A DNA stretch of 35,864 bases from JBBDWZ01 sp050732575 (GCA_050732575.1 JBOHRF010000021.1:1-35864); one strand, 5' to 3'; shown: positions 15,052 through 23,682, numbered from the stretch's first letter. Translations and numbers: made by a program. The notes: generated by a model not told the origin, from the letters alone.

Positions 15052-16283
15052 TCGACCTCTAACAGCGAACGGATGCGCGGAAACCGCTCACTCCAGCGCG
15101 TGACCTGCTTGCGCACCACCATCTGAGCAAGCCAACCGCCCACGAAGTCAGTCAGCAGAGCCGAAATCAGCGCTGCAGTGAATACGATGTTGGGTAACAT
15201 GGAAACATCGTGCAGCAAGTAGTTCACACCAATGGCAACCGCTACCGCGCCCTGTCCCAACAATGCGTAGCCCCAGTTTGGTCCCAGCGTGCGGTAGCGT
15301 CCATTCAAGCGTCCGGCCAGCCGCGCGCCGCCCACTTTGCCGGCCAGCCGCACGGCCAGGAAAACAACCACCGCCAGCAACCACCAGGCACGCGTGGGCG
15401 GCGACCACGCAGTCCCGGCAAACACCAGCAGCACGAAGTAGAAGGGTCCGGCCACATTGTTCATTAATGCGACCAGGGTTTCACGATTCCGTGATGTGTT
15501 CACCAGAATTGCGCCAATCAGCAGGCTGGGCAGCAGCGGAGACAAGCGCAGGTACGCGGCCGCGCCGCTGGCCAGTGTTATGGCACCGGCCATGCCGATG
15601 AACAGTCGATCCACCTGGCGCTCGCGGCCCAGGAAAAGGTGGAACAGCGCACCGCCCACAAAACCAATGGCCAGACTGATGGCCACCCATTCCGTAATAG
15701 TGGGCGCACGCGTCAATCCAGAAGGAATCGGATGCCCGAAGCAGAGCAGGATGCCGAATGTGGTAATGGCGACCAGTGCATCAATGAACGTGGTTTCTTC
15801 CAGTTGACGCAGCAGCGCAGTGCGTCGTCCAAAGCGCTCCGCCACAATGGCAATGCCGGCGGGCGAGGACGCAACGGCAATGGCGCCCAGTGCAATGGCG
15901 GGCAGCACGGTCGCCCTGATCGGCAGCTCGAGCAGCCGGGAGAAGACAAACGCCATTACGCCCGAAATGGCGGCCAGCGAAAGAAACGCTTCGAAGAATG
16001 CGACGCGAAAGACCACACCGCGCGTGCGCACCAGGCGCGGCAGATAGAAATGCATGCCGATCCAGGCGCCCGTCCAACCCAGGGCGAGCGTCAGGAACGG
16101 CGCAAAGCTTTCCACAACGGAGGTGCGAATGAGGCCGGATACATGCGGCCCCAGCAGGATGCCCAGCAGTAGATATTCGGCTCCCGATACAATCAGGTAG
16201 CGCCGCGCCAGCCACTCGGAAACGGCATGCGCGGCCAGATAGGCGGCCGCAACAACCAGCACCAGGATCAATCCTGCCGTCAA
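15048..16283 (-). CDS. CPA2-type cation:proton antiporter-like protein (first of a pair)
   Basis: A 411-residue polytopic protein. It opens with a hydrophobic helix and GAEYLLLGILLGPHVSG, the equivalent of the Kef first re-entrant region. FLTLALGWTGAWIGM follows, then IALGAIAVASSPAGIAIVAERFGRR in the core. The usual Asp-containing core helix appears as EETTFIDALVAITTFG. C-terminal helices end near WLAQMVVRKQVTRW. Start TTG at 16283. It shares only family-level pattern with the next gene and overlaps it by 4 bp. Whether it transports alone, or forms a heteromer with its partner, is inference. The upstream region is divergent from an M1-peptidase pseudogene. Confidence 0.82.
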   Translation of the reverse strand: MTAGLILVLVVAAAYLAAHAVSEWLARRYLIVSGAEYLLLGILLGPHVSGLIRTSVVESFAPFLTLALGWTGAWIGMHFYLPRLVRTRGVVFRVAFFEAFLSLAAISGVMAFVFSRLLELPIRATVLPAIALGAIAVASSPAGIAIVAERFGRRTALLRQLEETTFIDALVAITTFGILLCFGHPIPSGLTRAPTITEWVAISLAIGFVGGALFHLFLGRERQVDRLFIGMAGAITLASGAAAYLRLSPLLPSLLIGAILVNTSRNRETLVALMNNVAGPFYFVLLVFAGTAWSPPTRAWWLLAVVVFLAVRLAGKVGGARLAGRLNGRYRTLGPNWGYALLGQGAVAVAIGVNYLLHDVSMLPNIVFTAALISALLTDFVGGWLAQMVVRKQVTRWSERFPRIRSLLEVD

Positions 16284-16413
16284 GAACGTCTCTCAGGTGC
16301 AGGGAACGGGGTCTCAAGAACGCACATTGCACGCAGGAGCGCAACCCGCGCGCGCGACCGCAGGTTGTCCGTACTGCCGTACGCGCGCACATTGCAGCAA
16401 ATTCGCTCACGCT

Positions 16414-17396
16414 ATGCAGGGCACAATGTGGATCGCGCTCATCACCATGCTCGCGCCGCAGGTCGCGGCCGCACCCAATACCAGCTGCTTCCAGCAGGGT
16501 GTCGACTATCGAATCGAAGCTACTTTGGATGATGCGACTTCGGTGTTGCGCGGACGCGCGCGCTTGCACTACACAAATCGATCGCGCACCCGAATCGATA
16601 CGCTCTATTTCCATGAACACCTCAACGCGTTCCGACCCAACAGCAAGTGGGCCCAACGCGAAGCGCAATTCAACAATCGCCGTTTCCAGGACCTTGGGGC
16701 CCGAGCAACTCGCATACTCACGTTGGGCGCACTGTCACCATCGATGGTCGCCCCATCACACCGTTCTATCCCGGCCAGCAGGACACGACTGTAGTTGCCC
16801 TTCGCTTGCCAGTCACGTTGCAACCTGGCGCCCGTACCACTGTTCTGATCGACTGGGATGCGCGTCTTTCCACCGTGCCGCGCCGACAGGGCAGGCGCGG
16901 CAGACACTTTGACTTTGCGCAGTGGTATCCGCGCATCGCCGTTTTCGATCGCAAAGGTTGGCAACTGCAGGCCTTGATGCCACAGGTGAATTCTACGGCG
17001 AGTTCGGCACCTATGATGTCACGCTCGAAGTAGCCACGGATCAGGTCATGGGCGCGACCGGTGCGCCCGTGGAAGGCGATCCCGGCTGGGAGCGTGCCGC
17101 GGCGCAGCGGGGCACAACCATCGATTATAAGCGCGCCGCATACGCGCCCGGACCCGCGCAATCCCTGGGTCTGCTGACCGGCTCACCGAGGACGATCTGA
17201 GAGCGGCATTCGAGCGCGCTTCCGGTTCATGCCGGTCGTGTTGCAGGTTGGTGCTGTATTGCGTCGATTGGAGGCGCAGGAGCGCCGGCAGATCGTTTCC
17301 ATTAACACTCGGCAGCGGCCGGGCGCGGTGGTGCTGGATCCCGATTTCGTGCTCATTGATATTGACCCGGCCAACAATCGGAAGGTGCTGCGATGA
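16414..17396 (+). pseudogene. Decayed M1-family metallo-aminopeptidase
   Basis: Fragments of one M1-type peptidase lie in order in changing frames. From 16414 comes a signal peptide and the first N-terminal-domain strands (YRIEATLDDATSVLRGRARL, LYFHEHLNAFRPNSKWA). Near 16700 the frame shifts and continues with VTIDGRPITPFYPGQQD and HFDFAQWYPRIAVFDRKGW. Near 16975 it shifts again to ATGEFYGEFGTYDVTLEVA and onward to about 17170. The catalytic part is absent: no GxMEN and no HEXXH. Then LTEDDLRAAFERASG (from 17179) and, after another frame change, MPVVLQVGAVLRRLEAQER to the final stop at 17394-17396. That is four frame changes and two large internal losses, leaving about 320 of the usual 600 or so residues. 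The final TGA still overlaps the next ATG, a relic of coupled expression. Confidence 0.85.
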
Positions 17397-18586
17397 CCGA
17401 GCGTTTGACCTGCCGGCGGGATGACTTCTCTTTGCCATCCGGCTTGCACTATTTGAACTGCGCGTACATGAGCCCAATTCCTCGCCTGGTGCAGGAGGCG
17501 GGCCTGCAGGGTGTGTTGCGCAAGGCGGATCCCAGCCGCATTACGGCACGGGACTTCTTTGCCGAAAGCGATCGGGCCCGCGCGTTGTTCGCACAACTCA
17601 TTGGCGCGGCCGATGCCCACCGCATCGCCATCATTCCCGCGGCCTCGTACGGCATCGCCACGGCGGCGCGCAACACGCGCGTCTCGGCCGGTCAAAACGT
17701 CGTCATTACCGGGGAGCAATTTCCCAGCAACGTGTACAGCTGGCGGGAACTCTGCCGCCGTCAACGTCTGGACCTGCGCGCCATCCAGCCGGCCGAGCAG
17801 ACCGAGCGGCGCGCCCTGACCTGGAATGAGCGCGTGCTGGACGCGATTGATGCCAACACGGCCATTGTGGCCATGCCCCAGGTGCATTGGACCGACGGTA
17901 CACGCTTTGACTTGATGGCGATGGGCAAGCGCGCCCGGGAAGTGGGTGCTGCATTCATCATCGATGGCACACAATCCGTGGGTGCGCTGCCCTTTGATGT
18001 CAACGCGCTGCAGCCCGATGCGCTGATTTGCGCAGCCTACAAGTGGCTGCTGGGTCCCTACTCGCTCGGGTTGGCCTATTTCGGGCCGCGCTACGACGGA
18101 GGCGAGCCGTTGGAGGAGAACTGGATTGCCCGGGAGGACAGCGAGGATTTTCGCGCCCTGGTCAATTACACGGACGCCTATCAACCCGGCGCGTTGCGCT
18201 ACGATGTGGGCGAGCGCAGCAATTTTGCGCTCATGCCCATGCTGGTTGCTGGACTGGAATGTGTGCTGACCTGGTCGCCGCAACATATTCAGCAATATTG
18301 CGCGGCACTCGTCGCAGAGCCGCTATTGCGTGCCCAGGAGCTCGGGTACTTCGTGGAGCAGGAATCCGGACGCAGCGCGCATCTTTTTGGTTTGCGCATG
18401 CCCGGTCACGTAGACCTGGCACAACTGCATCAAGAGCTGCAGCAGCGACGCGTGTTTGCATCGCTGCGTGGATCGGCCCTGCGCGTTTCGCCTCACCTCT
18501 ACAATGATGACCATGACCTGGCGGTGCTGCTTGCTGTGTTGCAGAGCGCCGTCACTTCCCGCGCAACCGCTTCAGCCCATCCTTGA
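17393..18586 (+). CDS. Class V aminotransferase-fold PLP enzyme
   Basis: A 397-residue protein of the cysteine desulfurase/kynureninase-like fold-type I group. The PLP lysine is Lys217 in ICAAYKWLLGPYSLGL. The cofactor-binding Asp is in IIDGTQSVGALPF (Asp191), and the ring-stacking His is likely His165 (MPQVHWTDG). The N-terminus (LHYLNCAYMSPIPRLVQEAG) fits the family. No active-site Cys loop of SufS type is obvious, so a desulfurase role is not claimed. ATG 17393 overlaps the pseudogene's TGA as ATGA. Its 3' end overlaps the convergent SDR gene by 35 bp. Cytoplasmic; substrate unknown. Confidence 0.88.
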   Translation: MTERLTCRRDDFSLPSGLHYLNCAYMSPIPRLVQEAGLQGVLRKADPSRITARDFFAESDRARALFAQLIGAADAHRIAIIPAASYGIATAARNTRVSAGQNVVITGEQFPSNVYSWRELCRRQRLDLRAIQPAEQTERRALTWNERVLDAIDANTAIVAMPQVHWTDGTRFDLMAMGKRAREVGAAFIIDGTQSVGALPFDVNALQPDALICAAYKWLLGPYSLGLAYFGPRYDGGEPLEENWIAREDSEDFRALVNYTDAYQPGALRYDVGERSNFALMPMLVAGLECVLTWSPQHIQQYCAALVAEPLLRAQELGYFVEQESGRSAHLFGLRMPGHVDLAQLHQELQQRRVFASLRGSALRVSPHLYNDDHDLAVLLAVLQSAVTSRATASAHP

Positions 18587-19394
18587 CAACGGCACGCGGC
18601 TGCCGGGTCAGCCCGTTGAACAAGCCGCCCGATGCCAGCCAGGCGCCGCCGTCAATGGTGACACACTCGCCATTGATGTAGGGCGCGGCATCTGAAATGA
18701 GGAACACCGCCAGGTTGGCCAGTTCCTGGTGCCGGCCAAAACGGCCTAGCGGAATACGGCCCAGTGTTTCGGCCTCGAGTTCGGGCGTGGGCAGCAGCCT
18801 CGACCACGCACCCTCGGTAGGGAAGGGACCGGGCGCAATCGCGTTCATTCTGATGTTGTAGGTTGCCCACTCCACGGCTAACGAACGCGTGAGCGCCAGC
18901 ACGCCCGCTTTGGCCGCTGCCGAGGGGACCACGAATGCCGAGCCCGTCCACGCGTACGTGGTCAGAATGTTCAGCATGCTACCCGCGCGCTTGCCCTCGA
19001 TCATGCGGCGGCCAACCGCGCTGGTAACGTTGAACGTGCCGTACAATACGATGCGTACCACCGCATCGAATGCATTAGGGGAAAGCTCCTCTGTGGCGGC
19101 CAGAAAATTTCCCGCCGCGTTGTTCACGGTGACATCGATGCCACCAAATTCCTGCCAAACCGCATCCACCATCGACTCAACCGCATCCGGGTCACGCACA
19201 TCGCAGGGTCGCCCAAACAGCCGATCTCCCGCTTGCAGTTCGGTGGCCGCCTTGGCCAGCCGTTCGGCACTCCGTCCTGTGATGGCGACGTGCGCCCCCA
19301 ATTCGAGGAACCGACGGGTCATGGCCAGGCCCAGTCCCGAACCGCCGCCCGTGACCAACACGTGTTTCCCCTGCAACGCATCGGGCGCGAACAT
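18552..19394 (-). CDS. SDR oxidoreductase resembling 2,4-dienoyl-CoA reductase
   Basis: A 280-residue short-chain dehydrogenase/reductase. The cofactor motif TGGGSGLG is at 15-22. DVRDPDAV and NNAAGNF follow, and the core helix is PSAAAKAGVLALTRSLAVEW. In place of the standard YXXXK there is S-A-A-A-K, as in mitochondrial-type 2,4-dienoyl-CoA reductase (DECR), where the active Tyr sits earlier, here probably in TTYAWTGSAF. The GPFPTEGAWSRLLP and INGECVTIDGG segments also match DECR. It would reduce 2,4-dienoyl-CoA with NADPH during oxidation of unsaturated fatty acids. GGAGAGG just upstream supports the ATG at 19394. The upstream spacer is a 12-bp tandem repeat. Confidence 0.88.
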   Translation of the reverse strand: MFAPDALQGKHVLVTGGGSGLGLAMTRRFLELGAHVAITGRSAERLAKAATELQAGDRLFGRPCDVRDPDAVESMVDAVWQEFGGIDVTVNNAAGNFLAATEELSPNAFDAVVRIVLYGTFNVTSAVGRRMIEGKRAGSMLNILTTYAWTGSAFVVPSAAAKAGVLALTRSLAVEWATYNIRMNAIAPGPFPTEGAWSRLLPTPELEAETLGRIPLGRFGRHQELANLAVFLISDAAPYINGECVTIDGGAWLASGGLFNGLTRQPRAVVKDGLKRLRGK

Positions 19395-19426
19395 AGCCTC
19401 TCCGTGATGTGAGTCCGCGGAAACTA

Positions 19427-19500
19427 CCGTAAGGAAAACCGTAAGAAAAACGGAAGGAAAAACGGAAGGAAAAACGAAGGGGAAAGAAACGGAAGAAATG
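19427..19500. repeat. Degenerate 12-bp purine-rich tandem repeat
   Basis: Four consecutive 12-bp units (CCGTAAGGAAAA, CCGTAAGAAAAA, then CGGAAGGAAAAA twice, 19427-19474) are followed by two decayed units to 19500. The array fills most of the 108-bp gap between the stop of the unknown gene and the SDR start. Read along the transcribed strand it is pyrimidine-rich (TTTTTCCTTCCG). Confidence 0.85.
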
Positions 19501-19502
19501 GA

Positions 19503-19994
19503 TCAGGCGATCTGGTCGTAAGAGAATGCGTCCACGTCGGGGGCGGCGCAGAAGTTTGCGATGGCGTCTTCCAGGTCCTGGTTTTGTTCCAGGCAGCCAC
19601 GCATGCGGCGGAAGGTGAGTCGCATGCGCCGCTCCAGCGCGAGCACGTCGGGTGCGGCCAGGGGCGGCGACACCCAGGCGGGCGCCGCGGCCGTGGTCAC
19701 CTCCTCGACCGGTTCGGGCGCTTTGAGATCGAGCACGCCCACACCACAGCCCACCAGTTCCAGCGCCAACACCGGGTCGAGGCCCTCTTCCAGGGCCAGG
19801 TCGTACGCTTCGCTGAGAACCGTTTCGCGCACACCGCTGCGCTCCGCCACGCCCTTGAGCAGGTGGGCGCGCCTGCGCTCCAGTTCAGGCACGTGCTCGA
19901 GCAGACGGGCGCGTTCTCGCAGACACTGCTGCCAGGCCGGATGGCGCCGCTCTTTTACCCGACCACGCTCATGCGTCGTGCGCTCGACCGCCAT
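19503..19994 (-). CDS. Helical protein of unknown function
   Basis: A 163-residue protein with a good ribosome-binding site (AAGGAGAGGA immediately before ATG at 19994). There is no signal peptide or membrane helix. The first third is highly charged (RERARLLEHVPELERRRAHL), the middle has SEAYDLALEEGLDPVLALELVGCGVGVLDL, then a Pro/Ala linker and a C-terminal helical part with MRLTFRRMRGCLEQNQDLEDAI. No family recognised. It lies upstream of the SDR gene on the same strand, separated by a tandem repeat. Confidence 0.6.
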   Translation of the reverse strand: MAVERTTHERGRVKERRHPAWQQCLRERARLLEHVPELERRRAHLLKGVAERSGVRETVLSEAYDLALEEGLDPVLALELVGCGVGVLDLKAPEPVEEVTTAAAPAWVSPPLAAPDVLALERRMRLTFRRMRGCLEQNQDLEDAIANFCAAPDVDAFSYDQIA

Positions 19995-20218
19995 TCCTCT
20001 CCTTGGTTCCAGGTTCCAGCCACAACTTCCGCTTCTCGCCGGCCCGCGTCCATTTCCCTAAAGTCCACTGCACAGCGGCCGCGTGCAGACCCCGATGAAG
20101 GATTCGAGCCAGCAGCCAGGGCCGGACTCAGGGACGGGCTGTTCCGGTTTATTACAACGAAGCCAGAGGTGCCAAACGCGAGCCTGCCCCTAGGTCGGAG
20201 CCCTTGCGTGCATTAGAC

Positions 20219-20248
20219 TTGCGGTGGTGTCCGAGGCCGGTTTACAAT
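20219..20248 (+). promoter_or_regulatory. Possible promoter in the 435-bp gap before the TPR gene
   Basis: TTGCGG (20219-20224), an 18-bp spacer, and TACAAT (20243-20248), 181 bp before the chosen start at 20430. The -10 matches consensus at five of six bases but the -35 is weak. I see nothing else convincing in 19995-20429: no RNA gene, repeat or coding-like frame. Confidence 0.35.
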
Positions 20249-20429
20249 GGGCCATCTTCCGCGCTTATAGTTGCCCAAAAAACCGGTCTGGGAAGCAACG
20301 TCGCAACGTCCAATTCGAGAAACGAACTGGTAGACCGAACTTTTTGTGATGATTTGGGTTAGCAGACGCGAGCCTCGGCCGATGCGGGGCCGCAACAATA
20401 CACAACGTGCAATTATGGAGACACGCGAG

Positions 20430-22220
20430 ATGGAGCGAAGGCTACCACACTGGCCTCGGGCCCTGGCTGCCACCGTTTTGGTGGGAGCGATCGGGACCGT
20501 ACCGGGCGCTGCGCAGCAGCAGCAGTCGGCCGCTGCCAATGGCAGCAAGTTCAAAGTCTACGTGCCCTCGCTCGAGCGCTCTGCCGATGCCCGTGGCAAC
20601 TTCGGCAAAGACTTCGCGAACGAACTGCGCAAGCTGATTGCGGGCATGCCGCGCCACGAGCCGGTCGATCGCAAGGAGATGCAGGAAGCGTTGCGCAAAT
20701 TCAAGCTCGTCGAAGATGAGATGACCTGCATTCCCAACATGCAGCTGGCCACGCACATGCAGGCCGAGCTGGTCGTCTGTGGTCGCTGGGCCGGCGCGGC
20801 CGGCAGCTTCCGTCTGGATTCCATGCAGGTCATCAGCACGAAAACGCAGGAGTCATTCCGACTCCAACAGATTACCGCTGCCACAGCGAAAGATGCCGCC
20901 GCGCAGTCGTTCGCTCAGATCGACAAGTATATTGGCACGCTCGAGAACGCGGCCTTCTGTTATGACTACCTGGCCAGCCAGATGTGGCCGCAGGCGCTCG
21001 AGAACTGCAACAAGGCGCTCGAGGTCAATCCCAACTCGGTGCGCGCCACCATGGGCAAAGCATTTGCCCTCTACTCTCAAGCCGTAGCCAATGAGCCGCC
21101 CGACCAGGCCAAGCTGACCGAGGCACTCACGCTTTACAAAAAAGCCATCGAGATCGCCACCGTACCGGAGCAAGATGCGTTGCGCATGGCTGGCATCATT
21201 GCCGCGCGGCTCAGCCTGAACGAAGAATCGCGCACCTACTTCCGCCAGTATTTGGATCTGAATCCCGGTGATGCACAGGTTCGTCTCACCATTGCCAACG
21301 AGCAGTCCAAGGCCGGTGACAAAGAAGGTGCACTGAGAGTGGTCGAGGAAGGTCTCAAGGGCGACAGCGCCAATCTGGACTTGTTGACCTGGGCCGGCGT
21401 TTTCGCCGCACAGGCCGCGTACCAGATTCACGAAACGAAGAAAGGCGAGAACAACACACTGGCGCCCGAATCCAAAGCGCTGTTCGAAACGGCCGCCATG
21501 TACTACAAGCGCCTATTCGATGTCAGAAACGGCGATGTCGAGGCTGCCATTCCGCCGCAGATGATGCAGACCCTGTACATTCTCGATCGTCACACCGAGG
21601 TCATTGAGCTGGGTCGCCGCCTGGTCAGCAATCCCAAGTACAAGACGGCATCGCTGCTCAATATCATGGCCCAATCGTTGAACGGTTCCGGCAATACCGC
21701 GGAAGCGATCACGACATTGGATGAAGCCATTGCCATGAATGACACGACGGCCAGGGGAATGCGCAGGACCAAGGCCGACATTCAACTTCGCGCCGGAGAC
21801 CTGGCTGCTGCGGTTACTTCCTACCAGGCTGCCATCGCGGCCCGTGAAGTAGAGGCCGACCTGGCGTCCAACATGATCTTTGCTACGGGTTACACCAGCA
21901 AGTTCAACCAGGCAAAAGATTACGAGGGCTTCCTGACCTATCTGGACGCGGCCGGCCAACTCGCACAGGGCGAGGGTGAGAAATCCAAGCTCAGTTACTG
22001 GGGCGGCGTATCCCACCAGATGATTGGACGTGCGGTCGCCGGTACAGAACCTACGCTCGCTACGGCTAAGGCTGCTCTGCCGCGTTTCGAAAGGGCCATC
22101 CGCATGATGGAGGCGGGTGCGCTTTACGCTCGCGAGAACAACGTGAACCTGGCTACGAGTCTCGATGCGCTCCGCAAATACGCCGAGTACCTCAGTAACA
22201 GGATCAAAGCAGGGCGCTGA
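20430..22220 (+). CDS. Secreted TPR-repeat protein
   Basis: A 596-residue protein. ATG 20430 is chosen because GGAG lies 9 nt upstream and a signal peptide starts directly (about 1-30, ending VPGAAQ); earlier ATGs at 20346 and 20415 lack a ribosome-binding site. The first part (FKVYVPSLERSADARGNFG, FANELRKLIAGMP, ELVVCGRWAGAAGSFRLD) resembles the alpha/beta module that precedes repeats in periplasmic TolB-N/FlgO-type proteins. Residues about 180-590 are TPR-like helices (ALENCNKALEVNPNS, YFRQYLDLNPGDA, AITTLDEAIAMND). It is probably a periplasmic scaffold. It stands alone and ends at a strong terminator. Function unknown. Confidence 0.85.
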   Translation: MERRLPHWPRALAATVLVGAIGTVPGAAQQQQSAAANGSKFKVYVPSLERSADARGNFGKDFANELRKLIAGMPRHEPVDRKEMQEALRKFKLVEDEMTCIPNMQLATHMQAELVVCGRWAGAAGSFRLDSMQVISTKTQESFRLQQITAATAKDAAAQSFAQIDKYIGTLENAAFCYDYLASQMWPQALENCNKALEVNPNSVRATMGKAFALYSQAVANEPPDQAKLTEALTLYKKAIEIATVPEQDALRMAGIIAARLSLNEESRTYFRQYLDLNPGDAQVRLTIANEQSKAGDKEGALRVVEEGLKGDSANLDLLTWAGVFAAQAAYQIHETKKGENNTLAPESKALFETAAMYYKRLFDVRNGDVEAAIPPQMMQTLYILDRHTEVIELGRRLVSNPKYKTASLLNIMAQSLNGSGNTAEAITTLDEAIAMNDTTARGMRRTKADIQLRAGDLAAAVTSYQAAIAAREVEADLASNMIFATGYTSKFNQAKDYEGFLTYLDAAGQLAQGEGEKSKLSYWGGVSHQMIGRAVAGTEPTLATAKAALPRFERAIRMMEAGALYARENNVNLATSLDALRKYAEYLSNRIKAGR

Positions 22221-22243
22221 CCTTAGAAGCCCGCTGACATTAC

Positions 22244-22282
22244 ACTACGGGTCGTGTGAAAACACGACCCGTAGTTTTGTTT
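22244..22282 (+). terminator. Strong rho-independent terminator
   Basis: A perfect 14-bp stem (22244-22257 with 22262-22275, ACTACGGG... arm) with a GAAA tetraloop, followed by TTTGTTT. It lies 24 bp after the TPR gene stop and just before the convergent lipid-kinase gene's end. Confidence 0.95.
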
Positions 22283-23177
22283 ACCCTGCGTCCCAGGGCA
22301 ACATCGTGGAAAGGGGTCGCTCCAGAATCGCATAGTGAAACGCACGCCCGCGCACCGCTTCGCCATCGGCATTGATACGCATGGGTGTGTCGGACTGCAC
22401 ATCGAGCACGCGCGTCTGCACATACAGAACATCGCTGCTCTCCAGATGCGTGCCTGCGCGCAAGTCAGGAAGCAGCGCCAAGAAATCCAGGCGCGGCAAC
22501 GCGGGCACAATCACCACATCGAGCTTGCCATCTCCAATATCAGCACGCGGCGTGACCCGCTGCCCGCCACCTGTGCTGCGCGCATTGCCCACGGCATAAA
22601 AGAAAAACTCACCCTTGTAGATCTCGCCATCGTCACCGGTGAAGCGCGCACGGTTCGGCTTCAGCTCCACCAGCTTCCTGGCGCCCGTCAGCAAATACGC
22701 CAGCTTGCCCAGCTTGCGCTTGGCCTCCAGACTCGCGCTGGCCGTGGCATCCGCACCAAACCCCCCGGTCGACACATTGATGAAGCAGCGCCCATTCACT
22801 TCGCCCACATCCACCGCGGCGGGCCGGCCACTCAGCGCCACTTCCACCGCATCTTCAATGCGCTCTGGCAGCCGCAACGTGTGGGCAAAATCATTGGCCG
22901 TGCCAATCGGCACGATGCCCAGGCGCGGCTGCCACCCACAGCGCGCCATCCCATTTACAACTTCATTGATGGTACCATCACCGCCCGCTGCCAACACCAG
23001 ATCGCAGCGCCGCCGCGCCGCTACGCGCGCGAACCGCACTGCATCGAACGTCCCGAACGTCATCCGGGAAGAGACCTGATGACCCGCCGCACGCAGCAGC
23101 TTGACCGCTTCGCGCAGCTCGCCCACTACCCCTTCATCACCGGGCGGCCGCACGATCAGTGAGATCTTCAGTGACAT
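22281..23177 (-). CDS. Diacylglycerol kinase-family lipid kinase (YegS/LCB5 type)
   Basis: A 298-residue protein with the DAGK catalytic signature GGDGTINEVVNG (residues 65-76), GIVPIGTANDFA (87-98) and a C-terminal domain containing VSTGGFGADA, YAVGNARSTGGGQRV and a final INADGE. It transfers phosphate from ATP to a lipid such as diacylglycerol or undecaprenol-like alcohols at the inner-membrane surface; the substrate is not determinable. The start is set at ATG 23177 where homology-like sequence begins (MSLKISLIVRPPG); an 18-codon longer frame exists, and neither has a strong ribosome-binding site. It is convergent with the TPR gene and divergent from the dcw cluster. Confidence 0.92.
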   Translation of the reverse strand: MSLKISLIVRPPGDEGVVGELREAVKLLRAAGHQVSSRMTFGTFDAVRFARVAARRRCDLVLAAGGDGTINEVVNGMARCGWQPRLGIVPIGTANDFAHTLRLPERIEDAVEVALSGRPAAVDVGEVNGRCFINVSTGGFGADATASASLEAKRKLGKLAYLLTGARKLVELKPNRARFTGDDGEIYKGEFFFYAVGNARSTGGGQRVTPRADIGDGKLDVVIVPALPRLDFLALLPDLRAGTHLESSDVLYVQTRVLDVQSDTPMRINADGEAVRGRAFHYAILERPLSTMLPWDAG

Positions 23178-23283
23178 GTCTGTGCCGCACGTGCAACAAG
23201 TGAACCGGAGTTCGCCAGGGAAAACACCCATGCTCTGGTCAGTGAGGCATCATCATTGTCGGCAAACGAACAAAAAAGGGATG

Positions 23284-23466
23284 AGGATATAGGGGGAAGG
23301 GGAGGGTGAGGGTGGTGGGGATTGCTGCATCACGGATGGCCAGTGCAGACCGGAATCATTGCGGGGCCGACGGGAGGCAGTTCAGCAATCCGATGTTGGA
23401 CAGTGGGCCAGCCGTAATGCTGTAATCCCTTCCAGCCCTTCCCCCTCACCCTCGCCCTAAATCCTC
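23284..23466. repeat. Imperfect inverted-repeat element of about 180 bp
   Basis: The left end AGGATATAGGG (23284-23294) and right end CCCTAAATCCT (near 23456-23466) are inverted copies with one mismatch. They continue inward as G-rich/C-rich arms (GGAGGGTGAGGG against CCCTCACCCTC, with indels). A nested perfect 9-bp pair, GGATTGCTG (23319-23327) and CAGCAATCC (23383-23391), lies inside. There is no ORF. It occupies much of the 505-bp gap between the lipid kinase and mraZ and could be a small non-autonomous mobile element or a structured RNA; neither is proven. Confidence 0.6.
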
Positions 23467-23591
23467 GGATTCGTTCCCTAGCCAGCTGCTCCCGCGTCGC
23501 CCGCTCGATTCGTTGAAAGCGAGGTGGGTGACCGTCCCATCAAACGCTCCCGAACACGTCCCGAAGAAACATTTGTAAGTCTATAAATCTC

Positions 23592-23620
23592 TTGACGCTA
23601 TGTGGGTCGGTGCGTACCGT
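23592..23620 (+). promoter_or_regulatory. Main promoter of the dcw cluster
   Basis: TTGACG (23592-23597), a 17-bp spacer, and TACCGT (23615-23620), preceded by an AT-rich stretch (TTTGTAAGTCTATAAATC) that could act as an UP element. The expected start is near 23627, giving a leader of about 55 nt to mraZ. No other gene intervenes. Confidence 0.75.
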
Positions 23621-23657
23621 TGTGGCTCGTTGTGGGGAGAAGTGGGGAATCGTGGTA
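23602..23657 (+). promoter_or_regulatory. Probable MraZ operator: GTGG motifs at 10-bp phase
   Basis: TGG motifs, each preceded by G, begin at 23603, 23623, 23633, 23643 and 23653, with 23613 the only empty position. Adjacent TGGGG units at 23633 and 23643 match the TGGGN-N5-TGGGN repeats bound by MraZ in other bacteria. The ladder spans the -10 and initial transcribed region of the dcw promoter, so binding should repress it. Confidence 0.75.
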
Positions 23658-23682
23658 ATCCGAGCCATCAAATCGAGGGTGC

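Noticed and set aside
18552..19394. Missing YXXXK tyrosine in the SDR as a sign of inactivity
   Set aside because: Replacement by Ser with the active Tyr earlier is the normal state of the 2,4-dienoyl-CoA reductase subfamily, which the rest of the sequence matches.
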